From the NCBI RefSeq assembly GCF_029910215.1, contig NZ_CP110396.1, positions 558,001 through 622,000 on the forward strand: a DNA stretch of 64,000 nt. The letters run 5' to 3'. Within the stretch, counting starts at the first letter, position 1. The number at the start of each line of letters is the position of its first letter. This document shows positions 24,844-34,031 of this stretch, piece by piece. The position numbers were made by a program, and so were the translations under genes. Below the pieces are notes generated by a model. The model was not told the DNA's origin. It searched no databases and was given only the letters and a program-made list of their open reading frames with translations. The stretch comes from Paraburkholderia sp. D15 (GTDB lineage Bacteria; Pseudomonadota; Gammaproteobacteria; Burkholderiales; Burkholderiaceae).

Positions 24844-25260
24844 ATGCATCACAAATCATGGGGCATCACTGCTCTCGTCGGGGCCGGCGGGGCGGCGTTG
24901 TCCGCATACGTCAATCTGTTCGCTTCCAGCGCCGCAACCGCGGGGCCGGCGCTGTTGATGGCGAAAATCCACATCGGCGCGGCACTGATCGGCTCGCTCC
25001 TGTTCGCGCGTTTCATCCAGGGCTCTCCCGACGCCTTGAAGGGTCCCACTCACCCTTCCACGGTCGGCACCAGCATCGTGACCTACCGGGGCGCGGTCCG
25101 CGTCCTCGTGCCGGGCAAGAGCGCGTTCTTCTCCGCCATCCGCTGCCTGCTGCTGCTCGGGTTCATGCTGTGCCTGATGATCCAGTTCGTGCAAATCGCA
25201 CCACCGGACACCGTGCAGCCCTTCGCGCCATCGGCGCCGGTCCGTTCACTGGCAACCTGA
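24844..25260 (+). CDS. Membrane protein, three predicted helices
   Basis: 138 residues. Hydrophobic stretches lie at about residues 8-30 (with LVGAGGAALSAYVNL), 38-60 (KIHIGAALIGSLLFARF) and 95-118 (LLLLGFMLCLMIQFV). No recognised family or catalytic motif. It is in the inner membrane by inference. It is followed 58 bases later by another small membrane protein on the same strand, so an operon is plausible. The 180 bases before it have no gene. Confidence 0.6.
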   Translation: MHHKSWGITALVGAGGAALSAYVNLFASSAATAGPALLMAKIHIGAALIGSLLFARFIQGSPDALKGPTHPSTVGTSIVTYRGAVRVLVPGKSAFFSAIRCLLLLGFMLCLMIQFVQIAPPDTVQPFAPSAPVRSLAT

Positions 25261-25318
25261 ATGGCGAGCGTCGATTCCACTGCCGGCGGCCGGCCGGCCT
25301 TCCTGTGCACGTTCAAAA

Positions 25319-25531
25319 ATGGCTGACATATCAAGCAAAAAAGGCGTCTTCGGCGCCGTCATCATTCTCGGTATCGCCTCGATCGGTCTGGGCTGCTATT
25401 GCCTTATTCAGGCCTTCAATACCTTCGACATCTCGCCGGATTTCCAGGTCTGGTTCGCCCGCGCGGCCACCGCGATCGGCCTGGGCCTGGTGGGGTTGAA
25501 CATCGGCGGCAACCGGATCGGACTCGACTAG
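25319..25531 (+). CDS. Small membrane protein, two predicted helices
   Basis: 70 residues. Two hydrophobic helices: about residues 10-32 (GAVIILGIASIGLGCYCLI) and 43-62 (AAATAIGLGLVGLNIGG-like stretch, seen as AATAIGLGLVG). A short polar loop with DISPDFQVW connects them. No family recognised. Its stop overlaps the stop of the convergent histidine kinase gene by four bases. It could belong to one transcription unit with the two membrane proteins upstream. Confidence 0.6.
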   Translation: MADISSKKGVFGAVIILGIASIGLGCYCLIQAFNTFDISPDFQVWFARAATAIGLGLVGLNIGGNRIGLD

Positions 25532-26937
25532 CGCGCCGTGCCGGTCGCTGCCGATGTGCCGGTTGGCGTCGCCGATACCACCGATACCACCGATACCGCC
25601 GGTACCGGCAACACCACCCACACCTCCAGCCCGCCTCCCTCGCGCGCGTGAAACTGCAGGCTGCCGTGATGCAGCCGCGCGATCCGCTCGACGATCGCCA
25701 GACCGAGCCCGGTGCCGCCGCTGTGCGCGCGTGCATTGGCGCCGCGCTGAAACGGCGCCTTCAGTTGCTCCAGTTCGTGCGCCGACAAGCCCTTGCCGCG
25801 ATCGCCGACTGCCACGTACACCGCCTCCAGCGTCGCCCAGGTCCGCACCGCGAGTCCGCTGCCGCCATACACGATCGCGTTCTGCATCAGGTTCATCAAC
25901 AGCCGCATCATGCTGATCGGCCGGAACGCGACAGGCGGCAACGCCGCCAGCGACAACGCGAACTCATGCCCAAGCCCCGCGAAATCGCCGGCCAGCCGTT
26001 CGATCAACGCGTTCAGATCGCCGGGCTCGGCGGCCTCGCGCTCGCCGCTGCCCGCGTAATCCATGAATTGCTGAAGGATCGTCTCGATCTGGTCGAGATA
26101 CGATTCGGCGGCGATCACGAAGCTGCTGTCGCTGCCGTGCGGCATCGCCATCGCCATCGACAGGCGCAGCTTGGTCAACGGCGTGCGGATGTCGTGCGAG
26201 ATGCCGGCCAGCATCAGCGCGCGGGTCGCCTCGGCCTGTTGCAGCGTCTGCGTCATCTGGTTGAAGGCGTGACTCACGGCGGCGATTTCGGTGGGACCGT
26301 CGGTGGGCAGCGGCGCGGGCATCTCGCCGGCGCTCACGCGGCGCGCCGCCCGCGTCAGTTGCTGAAGCGGCTGGTTCAGGTGGCGCTGGATCGCGTAGCC
26401 CGTCAGCGCCGCCAGCGCGGCCAGCGCGAGCGACAGCAGGATGGCCGCGTCGAGCCCCTTGCCCTGTGCATCTTCCGGAATCGGCAGCGCGATCCACGAC
26501 GGCGTGTCCGACGCCTGCGCCGACACGTGCAGACGAATCCACAAGCGCTCACCGCCGACCGCCTGCCAATGCACCGGCATATCGGCGGGAAGATGCGCAC
26601 GCAGGCTGTCGAGAAACACACCGAGCTGATAGGTGCGGTAGGCGCGCAGCAGATTCGGCGGCGGCCTGATGCCGGCCTCGGCGGGCAGTTGCGCATGCCC
26701 GTGGAGGCGCGCCAGCAAAGTCGCGCGCGCGTCGGGCTGGGTGACCGCAAGCAGGTCGTCGAGCGTCATCACGTAGTTGGCGAAGACGGCGGCCGCGCGC
26801 TCGACACGCGGCCGCTGCACGTAATGCAGCAGCACGACGATCGCGCAGATCTGGCTCAGCATCACGAGCGCGATCAGCAACGCGATGTTGCGGGCGAGCA
26901 GCGTGTGCGGGAACCAGCGCAGCGGCGGGCGCGTCAT
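25528..26937 (-). CDS. Sensor histidine kinase of the first RND operon
   Basis: 469 residues, EnvZ/RstB-like layout. Transmembrane helix 1 lies near residues 15-38, a periplasmic domain covers about 40-160, helix 2 near 165-185 and HAMP at 185-240. The dimerisation/phosphoacceptor helix has ISHDIRTPLTKLRLSM (His). The ATPase domain has NAIVYG (N box), GDRGKGLS (G1) and GGTGLGLAIVERI (G2). The C-terminal tail is a short low-complexity VVS repeat from 9-bp tandem repeats at about 25576-25605. Its ATG overlaps the response regulator stop by four bases, so the pair is coupled. It should control the pump operon above it; the signal is unknown. Confidence 0.93.
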   Translation of the reverse strand: MTRPPLRWFPHTLLARNIALLIALVMLSQICAIVVLLHYVQRPRVERAAAVFANYVMTLDDLLAVTQPDARATLLARLHGHAQLPAEAGIRPPPNLLRAYRTYQLGVFLDSLRAHLPADMPVHWQAVGGERLWIRLHVSAQASDTPSWIALPIPEDAQGKGLDAAILLSLALAALAALTGYAIQRHLNQPLQQLTRAARRVSAGEMPAPLPTDGPTEIAAVSHAFNQMTQTLQQAEATRALMLAGISHDIRTPLTKLRLSMAMAMPHGSDSSFVIAAESYLDQIETILQQFMDYAGSGEREAAEPGDLNALIERLAGDFAGLGHEFALSLAALPPVAFRPISMMRLLMNLMQNAIVYGGSGLAVRTWATLEAVYVAVGDRGKGLSAHELEQLKAPFQRGANARAHSGGTGLGLAIVERIARLHHGSLQFHAREGGGLEVWVVLPVPAVSVVSVVSATPTGTSAATGTAR

Positions 26938-27647
26938 GATTCGACGTCCGCTGCCAGCATGTAGCCGACACCCCACACCGTCTTGATGAAGCGCGGCTTG
27001 GACGGATCGTCCTCGACGATCTGCCGTAGCCGCAGCACCTGCACGTCGATGCTGCGGTCGAGCGCGTCGTGCTCGCGCCCGCGAGCGCGCGCGAGCAGAT
27101 TGTCGCGGCTCACCGGCCGGTTCGGCGACGAGGCCAGCGCGACCAGCAGCAGCATCTGCGCCGAATGGATCTCCAGCAATTCGTCCCCGCGCGAGAGTTG
27201 CTGCTTGCCGACATCGAGCGCGAATGCGCCGAAGCGCACCCGCTGGGAGGTCACCGTGACGTCGCCGGAGGCCATCTTCTGACGGCGCAGCAGCGCATTG
27301 ATGCGCGCCACCAGTTCGCGCGGCAGAAACGGTTTGGCGAGGTAATCGTCGGCGCCGGTTTCGAGACCCACCACCCGGTCGAGCGGATCGCCCTTCGCGG
27401 TCAGCATCAGGATCGGCAAGGTCTGGCCCTGCTCGCGCAAACGCGCGCAGATCTGCAGGCCGTCCTCTTCGCCGATCATCAGATCGAGCACCAGCAGGTC
27501 GAAGGGTTCGCGCTCCAGATAGCGGTCGAGCCGTTTGCTGTCTTCCGCGACGCGCACGTCGAAACCGTTGCCGCGCAGAAACCGTTGCAGCATGTTGCGC
27601 AGTTCGGCTTCGTCGTCGAGCACGATAATTTTGGCGGGGCGGTCCAT
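26934..27647 (-). CDS. OmpR-family response regulator of the first RND operon
   Basis: 237 residues. The receiver domain has the acidic pair IIVLDDEAELRN, phospho-accepting Asp in LLVLDLMIGEEDG, the Thr of LMLTAKG and Lys of LAKPFLPRELVARI. The C-terminal winged helix (about 145-235) includes RSIDVQVLRLRQIVEDDPSKPRF within its recognition region. It is a DNA-binding regulator, cytoplasmic. It follows the RND pump gene by 16 bases and overlaps the kinase start, so all five genes probably form one transcript. ATG 27647 is chosen at the start of the receiver. Confidence 0.94.
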   Translation of the reverse strand: MDRPAKIIVLDDEAELRNMLQRFLRGNGFDVRVAEDSKRLDRYLEREPFDLLVLDLMIGEEDGLQICARLREQGQTLPILMLTAKGDPLDRVVGLETGADDYLAKPFLPRELVARINALLRRQKMASGDVTVTSQRVRFGAFALDVGKQQLSRGDELLEIHSAQMLLLVALASSPNRPVSRDNLLARARGREHDALDRSIDVQVLRLRQIVEDDPSKPRFIKTVWGVGYMLAADVES

Positions 27648-27663
27648 GCGAAGGCTCCTCGGT

Positions 27664-30600
27664 TTACGCGTCGGGCGGCGTGCGGCGCGCCGCATGCCGT
27701 TCGGCCACGCGTTGCAGCAGCACGTAGAACGACGGAATGAACAGCACGGCGATGCAGGTCGAGGCGAGCATCCCCGAGAACACCGCGATGCCGAGCGAGC
27801 GTCGCGCGCTCGCGCTCGCGCCGGTGGCGATCACCAGCGGCACCACGCCCAGAATAAACGCGAACGACGTCATCATGATCGGCCGGAAGCGCAGCCGCGC
27901 CGCCTCCACCGCGGCCTCGGCGATGTCCACGCCCTGCGTGCGCAGATGCCGCGCGAACTCGACGATCAGAATCGCGTTCTTCGCCGACAGCGCGATCAGC
28001 AGCACGAGGCCGATCTGCGTGTACAGATTGTTGGCAGCGCCGAGCGCCGCGAGCGTGCCCGCCGTGCCGAGCAGCGCGAGCGGCACGGCCAGCACCACCG
28101 CGAGCGGCAGGAGCCAGCTCTCGTATTGCGCGGCCAGCACGCAGAACACCAGCAGCACGCCGACCGCGAACACCCAGTACGCGGAATTGCCGACCAGCTT
28201 CTCCTGATACGACATCGCGGTCCATTCGTAGCCGACGCCGGCCGGCAGAATCCGCGCGGCTTCCTGTTCGAATGCCGCGATCGCATCGCCGGTGCTGTAG
28301 CCGTTGGCCGGATTGCCGTTGATGGCGGCGGCCGGCTGCAGGTTGTAAAGCGCCGCCACGGCCGGCCCGACGCTCGTGCGCGCGTCGATGAAAGTGCCCA
28401 GCTCGACCATGTGGCCGCTGTCGCTGCGGATCTGCAGGCGGCGCAGGTCGTCGGTATCGCGGCGGAACGCGCCATCGGCCTGCACGAAGACCGGGAACGT
28501 ATGGTTGAACGTGGTGAACTGATTCACGTAGCTCGACCCCACATAGTCCTGCAACAGATCGAACACATTGCCGACCGGCACCTGCAGCGACTCGGCCTTG
28601 GCGCGGTCCAGCGTCAGCTCGACCGTCGGCGCCGACGCGCGGAACGGGCTGAACACGCGCTGCAATTCGGGGCGTTTCGATACGCCGGCGATCAGCGCGT
28701 CGGTCGCGTCCTGCAGGCGACGGTAGTTTTGCGAGCCGTCGGTCAGCATCACCTGCATCTGCACGCCGCCGCTGTTGCCGAGGCCCTGGATCGGCGGCGG
28801 CACGATCACCACGGAACGCACGTCGGGCAGTTTCGCGAGTTCGTCGTTCATGCGCAGATAGAGCGAGCGCAGGTCTTCGCCCTTGCCGCGTTGGCTCCAG
28901 TCGTCGAGCGTCACGTAGATCAGCGCGGCGTTCGGCAACGACGCGTTGTTATCCAGCGGCGAAATCCCGCCGATCGACACCACGTGGTTCACGCCGGGAA
29001 TCGCGCCGATGCGCCGTTCGATCTGCGTGGCCGCCTCGCGCGTGCGGCCGAGCGACGCCGCGTCCGCGAGCTGCGCGGCGATCAGCATGTAACCCTGGTC
29101 TTCGAGCGGAATGAAGCTGGTGGGAATGCGCGTCAGCAGAAACGCCGACGCCGCGCCGAGCACGAGCGCCATCGCGAGCGCGAGCCGGCTGCGCGCGACG
29201 AACCATGCGACCACTCGCACATAGCCCTGTTCGACCCGCGCATAACCGCGATCGAACACGCGATACACGATGTTCGGTCTGCCCTCTTTGCCGTGCTTGC
29301 CGGGCTTACCGGGCTTGTTCGGCCGCAGCCAGCGCGCGCTCTGCACGGGCTTGAGCGTGACTGCGTTGATCGCGCTGATGACCGTGGTGGCGACCACCAC
29401 CAACGCGAACTGCCGGTACATCTGCCCCGTCACGCCGCCGAGAAACGCCGACGGCAGGAACACCGAGATCAGCACCAGCGTGATGCCGACGATCGGGCCG
29501 AGCAGTTCGTGCATCGCGTCGATCGCGGCCTGCTTCGGCGTCTTGCTCTGCTCGATGTGCTGCGTGATGCCTTCGACCACCACGATCGCGTCGTCCACCA
29601 CGATGCCGATCGCCAGCACGATCGCGAACAGCGTCAGCAGGTTGATCGAGAAACCGAGCAGATAGATCGCGCCGAACGTGCCGACGATCGTCACCGGAAT
29701 GGTCGTGGCGGGCACCAGCATCGCCCGCCAGTTCTGCAGAAACAGCAGGATCACCGCGAGCACCAGCAAGGCCGCCTCGAACAGCGTCTTGTAGACGTCG
29801 AGCACCGACTGGCGCACGAAGGTGGTGGTGTCGAACGGCAGCTGATAGCTGACGCCTTGCGGCATGTTCTTCGCGAGCCGCGCCATGGTCGCCTTCACCG
29901 CGTTGCCGACCTCCAGTGCGTTCGCCTCGGGCAATTGATAGATGGCGATGCCCGCCGCCGGTTTGCCGTCGAGATTGAAGAACTGTCCGTAGCTCGACGA
30001 GCCGAGTTCGGTATGACCGACGTCGCGGATGCGCACGAAATGACCGCCGTCGTCCGGCGCGGCCTTGACGATGATGTCGTCGAACTCGCGCGGATCGGCG
30101 AGCGCGCCTTGCAGGGTCACCGTGAGCTGGAACGCGGCCCCGCCCGCGTTCGGCTCCGAACCCAACTGGCCCGCGCTGACATCGCGGCTCTGGCTCTGGA
30201 TCGCCTGCATCACGTCGGCGGCGCTCAGGCCGCGTTCGCTGAGTTTCTGCGGATCGAGCCATACACGCATGCTGTACTGGCCGGTGCCGAACACGGTCAC
30301 GTCGCCGACACCGGGCAAACGCGCGAGCGTATCGCGCAGCGAGATCACCGCGTAGTTGCTGAGAAACAGCGAGTCGTACTTCGGGTTCGGCGATTCCAGC
30401 GTGTAGAGCTGCAGGATCGCGGTGGAGCGTTTGCGGACCGTGACGCCCTGCTGCTGCACCGCTTGCGGCAACTGCGCGGTCGCGGCCGACACGCGGTTCT
30501 GCACCAGCACCTGCGCCTTGTCGACATCGGTGCCGACGGCGAAGGTGACGGTAAGCGTGTAAGTGCCGTCGTTGGTGCTGGTCGACTGCATGTAGAGCGC

Positions 30601-30822
30601 GTTCTCCACGCCGTTGACCTGGGTTTCGATCGGCAGCGCCACGCGGTCGATCACCGTCGCCGCGCTCGCGCCGGGAAACCGCGCGACCACCTGCACGGTG
30701 GGCGGCGTGATCGGCGGATACTGCGCGATCGGCAGATTGATCAACGCGACGCCGCCGAGCAGCATCACGATCAGCGCGATCACATTGGCAAAGACCGGTC
30801 GCTCGACGAAGAAGCGGATCAT
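27664..30822 (-). CDS. RND multidrug efflux permease (HAE1/AcrB type), first operon
   Basis: 1052 residues, typical AcrB length. It begins MIRFFVERPVFANVIALIV (TM1) and has IDLP-like INLPIAQYPPITPP, the TM4 proton-relay Asp pair in LAIGIVVDDAIVVVEGI, and the two large periplasmic loops. The C-terminal half repeats the fold (GLVLLIALSAKNAILIVEFA, TM10). It is the inner-membrane proton-driven pump of a tripartite system exporting drugs, solvents or other amphiphiles. A much longer upstream in-frame reading exists, but ATG 30822 overlaps the adaptor stop by four bases (ATGA), the usual coupled start. Confidence 0.95.
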   Translation of the reverse strand: MIRFFVERPVFANVIALIVMLLGGVALINLPIAQYPPITPPTVQVVARFPGASAATVIDRVALPIETQVNGVENALYMQSTSTNDGTYTLTVTFAVGTDVDKAQVLVQNRVSAATAQLPQAVQQQGVTVRKRSTAILQLYTLESPNPKYDSLFLSNYAVISLRDTLARLPGVGDVTVFGTGQYSMRVWLDPQKLSERGLSAADVMQAIQSQSRDVSAGQLGSEPNAGGAAFQLTVTLQGALADPREFDDIIVKAAPDDGGHFVRIRDVGHTELGSSSYGQFFNLDGKPAAGIAIYQLPEANALEVGNAVKATMARLAKNMPQGVSYQLPFDTTTFVRQSVLDVYKTLFEAALLVLAVILLFLQNWRAMLVPATTIPVTIVGTFGAIYLLGFSINLLTLFAIVLAIGIVVDDAIVVVEGITQHIEQSKTPKQAAIDAMHELLGPIVGITLVLISVFLPSAFLGGVTGQMYRQFALVVVATTVISAINAVTLKPVQSARWLRPNKPGKPGKHGKEGRPNIVYRVFDRGYARVEQGYVRVVAWFVARSRLALAMALVLGAASAFLLTRIPTSFIPLEDQGYMLIAAQLADAASLGRTREAATQIERRIGAIPGVNHVVSIGGISPLDNNASLPNAALIYVTLDDWSQRGKGEDLRSLYLRMNDELAKLPDVRSVVIVPPPIQGLGNSGGVQMQVMLTDGSQNYRRLQDATDALIAGVSKRPELQRVFSPFRASAPTVELTLDRAKAESLQVPVGNVFDLLQDYVGSSYVNQFTTFNHTFPVFVQADGAFRRDTDDLRRLQIRSDSGHMVELGTFIDARTSVGPAVAALYNLQPAAAINGNPANGYSTGDAIAAFEQEAARILPAGVGYEWTAMSYQEKLVGNSAYWVFAVGVLLVFCVLAAQYESWLLPLAVVLAVPLALLGTAGTLAALGAANNLYTQIGLVLLIALSAKNAILIVEFARHLRTQGVDIAEAAVEAARLRFRPIMMTSFAFILGVVPLVIATGASASARRSLGIAVFSGMLASTCIAVLFIPSFYVLLQRVAERHAARRTPPDA

Positions 30823-32057
30823 GAGCGGCCCTGCGCGTCGGCAACGGCCGTGTCCACCTGCACGCGCGTACCGGGCGCGACCGCCAGCGCGCCGCCCGTC
30901 ACGACCTGGTCGTTCGCATTCAGCCCGGCGGTGACGGCCCGCAGCGATCCATGCAGACCGCCCGTCTGCACCGCGCGTTTCTCGATCACGCCCGCGCCGT
31001 TCACGATCAGCACGGACGCGCCGGCCTGCTCGCGCAGCAGCGCGGTATCCGGCACCAGCAGCACATGCTGCGGCGCGCCCGCCGGAATATGCACCTCGAC
31101 CGACATGCCGGGGATCAGATGCGCGTCCCGATTGGCGATGTCGGCGCGCAGCTTCAGCGCGCCGCTGGCCGGATCGATGCGGGTATCGACGAATTCCAGC
31201 GCGGCATCCTCGCCCTGCGCGGCCGGCGCGCCCAGCACATTCACGCGCACCGTGCGGGGCGCTTGCGTGAAAAGCCCGATACGGTTCGCGTCGCGTTCGT
31301 TCAGCGTGAAATTCACGTACACCGGCTGGATGCGGTCCAGCGTGGCGAGCTTGGTGGCGTCGCCGCCGCCCACCAGATTGCCGACGTCGAATGCGCGCGC
31401 GCCGATGCGGCCCGCGAACGGCGCGCGGATCTCCGTATAGCCGAGGTTGATGCGCGACATGTCGCGTTTGGCGAGCGCCTGATCGCGCGTGGTCTGCGCT
31501 TTCTGCAACGACGATTCGGAGGTGGCGTTCTCGGCGGTGAGCTGTTTCTGGCGCGTCAATTCCTGATCGGCATTGACGAGCGCGGCCTGGTCGTAGACGA
31601 GTTGCGCGCGGTACGAATCCGGCTCGATACGGAACAGCACCTGGCCTTGCTTGACGAACGCGCCGTCGGTGAAACCGATCTGCTGCAGCACGCCTTGCAC
31701 GCGCGCGACCAGCGTGACGGTGGCGGACGGCGCGACGGTGCCGCTCAGATCGAGCTGCTCGCGGACTTCGCGCGGCACGGGACGGCTCACGGTGACGTGA
31801 GGCAAGGCGGCGTTTGGTGCGCGCTGTGCGTTTTGCGCGGCGGGGGCGTTGCCGTCGCGGCAAGCCGTCGATGCCACCGCGAAGCTCAGCACCAGCATCG
31901 GCGTGAAAAGGGCGAGCGGTGCAGGGATAAATCTCGCCGCAAACGACGCACGGCGTGCCCGCGCTTTCGATGTCCCTTTCGACGTCACTTTCGACGTCAC
32001 TTTCGGCGTCACTTTAAGCTCCCCCTCGCACTCGTTGTCTTCGCATCGATTCGCCAT
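30819..32057 (-). CDS. RND periplasmic adaptor (membrane fusion protein), first operon
   Basis: 412 residues, AcrA/MexA type. A lipobox ASTAC lies near residue 66, after an unusual basic N-terminal extension. The mature part has the lipoyl/barrel-sandwich halves (VARVQGVLQQIGFTDGAFVKQGQVLFRI and the matching YTEIRAPFAGRIGARAFDVGNLV), a helical hairpin between, and a beta-barrel. It bridges the pump and the outer-membrane channel. Residues about 15-30 (KVTPKVTSKVTSK) come from four 12-bp tandem repeats at 31969-32016, so the true start may be later than ATG 32057. It overlaps the pump by four bases. Confidence 0.92.
   Translation of the reverse strand: MANRCEDNECEGELKVTPKVTSKVTSKGTSKARARRASFAARFIPAPLALFTPMLVLSFAVASTACRDGNAPAAQNAQRAPNAALPHVTVSRPVPREVREQLDLSGTVAPSATVTLVARVQGVLQQIGFTDGAFVKQGQVLFRIEPDSYRAQLVYDQAALVNADQELTRQKQLTAENATSESSLQKAQTTRDQALAKRDMSRINLGYTEIRAPFAGRIGARAFDVGNLVGGGDATKLATLDRIQPVYVNFTLNERDANRIGLFTQAPRTVRVNVLGAPAAQGEDAALEFVDTRIDPASGALKLRADIANRDAHLIPGMSVEVHIPAGAPQHVLLVPDTALLREQAGASVLIVNGAGVIEKRAVQTGGLHGSLRAVTAGLNANDQVVTGGALAVAPGTRVQVDTAVADAQGRS
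31969..32016. repeat. 12-bp tandem repeat in the adaptor N-terminus
   Basis: Four 12-bp units (GACGTCACTTTC and variants, first and last degenerate) run from 31969 to 32016. On the minus strand they encode Lys-Val-Thr-Ser/Pro repeats just before the signal sequence. Confidence 0.8.
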
Positions 32058-32061
32058 GTCG

Positions 32062-33681
32062 TTATTTCCCGTTCTCAGGCTGCGTGACGTTCGCCCGCGC
32101 TAGCGTGGAATGCGCGGGCGGATTCACCAGATGCCCCCAATCCGTGCGCCGCGCCATCTGCGCGGCAATCTGTTCGCTGACCACCTGCTGACCCTGTGCC
32201 ACCTCCCACCCGCCGCCCAGCGCGCGATACAGCGACACCGCCGCGAGCGCCGCAAGCCCCTGGTTCTGCGCGAGTGCATCGCCGTCGCGCAGCGCCGAGC
32301 GCGACGCGTCCAGCACCGGGTCGTAGGTGATCGAGCCCGCGCGATACTGCGCATTCGCGAGCCGCAGCGCGCGCTGCGATGCATCCGCCGCGCGCACCGA
32401 CGCGGCCAGCGCATCGAGCGACGTGCGCAGCGCGGCGATTGCGTCTTCCACTTCCTTCTGTGCTTGCAGCACGGTGCTCTGATAGTCGAACACCGCTTCC
32501 TGGAAGGCCGCGTCCTGCGCCCGCACCGCGTTCTTCAGTTGCGCGCGATCAAGAATCGGCACCGTGATGCCCGCGGAAAACAGACCGATGGTCTTGCTGC
32601 CCCATTGCGTCAACCCGATCCCATGCTGCTCGCCCGACGACAAACCGAACAGGCCCGTCAGCGACAACGACGGATACAGCTTCGCCTTGGCCGCGCCGAT
32701 CAACGCCGATTGCGCGGCCGCGTTGAGCGCCGCCTGGCGCACGTCGGGACGGCGCCGCAGCAGATCGGCGGGAATGCCCACGTCGATCTGCGTCGGCGCG
32801 ACCGGAATCGCCGTGCTGCCCTGCAATTGCGCGTCGATATCGGCGGGCCGGTCGGCAAGCAGCACGGCGAGCGTGTCGCGATCCTGCGCGCGCGCCTTCA
32901 CGAGCGGCGGAATCTGCGCCTCGGTTTCGGCGACCAGGGTGGCCGCCTGCTCGACATCGAGTTGCGTCGCCGCGCCATGCTTGTAGCGCGACTGCGTCAA
33001 TGCGAGGCTCCGTTGCACCGACTGGAGGTTCTGTTGCGCCACCACGATGCGCTGATCGAGCGTGCGCAGATCGATATAGGCGTTGGCGACATCGCCGAAT
33101 AGCGACACCAGCGCGTTGTCGTACGCGGCTTCCGACGCGCGCAATTGCGCACGGTCCGATTCGATCTGCCGCCGGTACTTGCCCCAGAAATCGATTTCCC
33201 AACCGGCGTTGACCCGCAGATGCTCGGCCCACAGATGCGTCGGCGGCAACGGACCGACGCCGCTCGTGTTGATATGGTCGGCGCCCGCCGACACGCTGCC
33301 CGATTGCGGCAGCAGATTGTCCTCGCTGGTCGCGAGTTGCGCGCGCGCCTTGAAGATATGCAAGCCGGCCACCTGCACCGACAGATTGCGCTGAACCGCG
33401 CGCGCTTCGAGCGCGCTCAGCACAGGGTCGTCGAACGCGGTCCACCAGGCGGCCTGCGCGGCGGGCGCGCTTTGCGCAGCGCGCGGCAGACTTTCGAGCC
33501 ATTGGTCTTCGAGCGTCACGTCCGGCTGTCTGAAATCGGGACCGACGCTGGTGCAGGCGCTCAGCGTCACGCAGACCGATACGCCCAGGGCTACGATCCG
33601 CGCCACGCTCGCCGCCACGCACATCGCCATGATCGGCGAAGCGCGGCCAACGCTCGGGCGGGGTACGGTGGCGAGTTTCAT
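32062..33681 (-). CDS. NodT-family outer-membrane efflux channel, first operon
   Basis: 539 residues. Signal peptide with lipobox LSAC near residue 43, followed by the NodT/OprM start TSVGPDFRQP. Two TolC-like repeats each give a beta strand pair and long coiled helices (RNLSVQVAGLHIFKARAQL, then QAQKEVEDAIAALRTSLDAL), with DLLRRRPDVRQAAL, a hallmark of the NodT type, near residue 330. It forms the trimeric lipid-anchored exit duct. It is the first gene of the operon; the adaptor starts four bases after its stop. A 56-base gap separates it from the EF-hand gene upstream. Confidence 0.94.
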   Translation of the reverse strand: MKLATVPRPSVGRASPIMAMCVAASVARIVALGVSVCVTLSACTSVGPDFRQPDVTLEDQWLESLPRAAQSAPAAQAAWWTAFDDPVLSALEARAVQRNLSVQVAGLHIFKARAQLATSEDNLLPQSGSVSAGADHINTSGVGPLPPTHLWAEHLRVNAGWEIDFWGKYRRQIESDRAQLRASEAAYDNALVSLFGDVANAYIDLRTLDQRIVVAQQNLQSVQRSLALTQSRYKHGAATQLDVEQAATLVAETEAQIPPLVKARAQDRDTLAVLLADRPADIDAQLQGSTAIPVAPTQIDVGIPADLLRRRPDVRQAALNAAAQSALIGAAKAKLYPSLSLTGLFGLSSGEQHGIGLTQWGSKTIGLFSAGITVPILDRAQLKNAVRAQDAAFQEAVFDYQSTVLQAQKEVEDAIAALRTSLDALAASVRAADASQRALRLANAQYRAGSITYDPVLDASRSALRDGDALAQNQGLAALAAVSLYRALGGGWEVAQGQQVVSEQIAAQMARRTDWGHLVNPPAHSTLARANVTQPENGK

Positions 33682-33737
33682 CGCACGTGGGATTCGTCAC
33701 GCAACGTCTGAAGGTTCGGCGAAACCGCTGACCCGGC

Positions 33738-34031
33738 TCAGTGCGCTGCCGCGCGTTGCTGCATGAACGCCTCGATCTGCGGCAGCGTCACGTAGCCCGC
33801 TTTCTGCGTATCGATTTCGTCGAAGTGCTGCGCGACGCGCGGCATGCCGGCGGCCGCCTGATCGCGGGTGAGCTTGCCGTCGTGCGTCGTATTGGCGTTC
33901 GCGAAACGCGTTTGCAGTTGTTGCTCCATACGCTGCATGCGCTGCGGATTGACACCCTGCGGCGCGGCGGATTGAGCGAACGTGACGGTGGAGGCACAGC
34001 ACAGCAACACGATGGCGAACAGCTTTTTCAT
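33738..34031 (-). CDS. Small exported EF-hand-like protein
   Basis: 97 residues. A signal peptide cleaves near TFAQS (residue 20). The rest resembles two EF-hands: NTTHDGKLTRDQ, which keeps N at 1, D at 5, G at 6 and a polar 12 position, and DTQKAGYVTLPQ, which keeps D1 and G6 but has a poor position 5. A helix EQQLQTRFANAN precedes and IEAFMQQRAAAH follows. Calcium binding is possible but the second loop looks degenerate. It lies just before the efflux operon on the same strand and may be co-transcribed. Confidence 0.78.
   Translation of the reverse strand: MKKLFAIVLLCCASTVTFAQSAAPQGVNPQRMQRMEQQLQTRFANANTTHDGKLTRDQAAAGMPRVAQHFDEIDTQKAGYVTLPQIEAFMQQRAAAH

Noticed and set aside
25576..25605. 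9-bp repeats that could suggest a CRISPR-like or VNTR array
   Set aside because: They are a few head-to-tail units inside the kinase 3' end with no spacers; simple microsatellite only.
30823..31863. 347-codon N-terminal extension of the first RND pump frame
   Set aside because: It overlaps the adaptor gene out of frame and is Arg/Ala-rich; the pump begins at its first membrane helix at 30822.
27535..32087. Very long plus-strand open frames opposite the first RND operon (one of 1301 codons)
   Set aside because: They mirror pump, adaptor and regulator genes with clear motifs. Such frames are common when the third codon position is rich in G and C.
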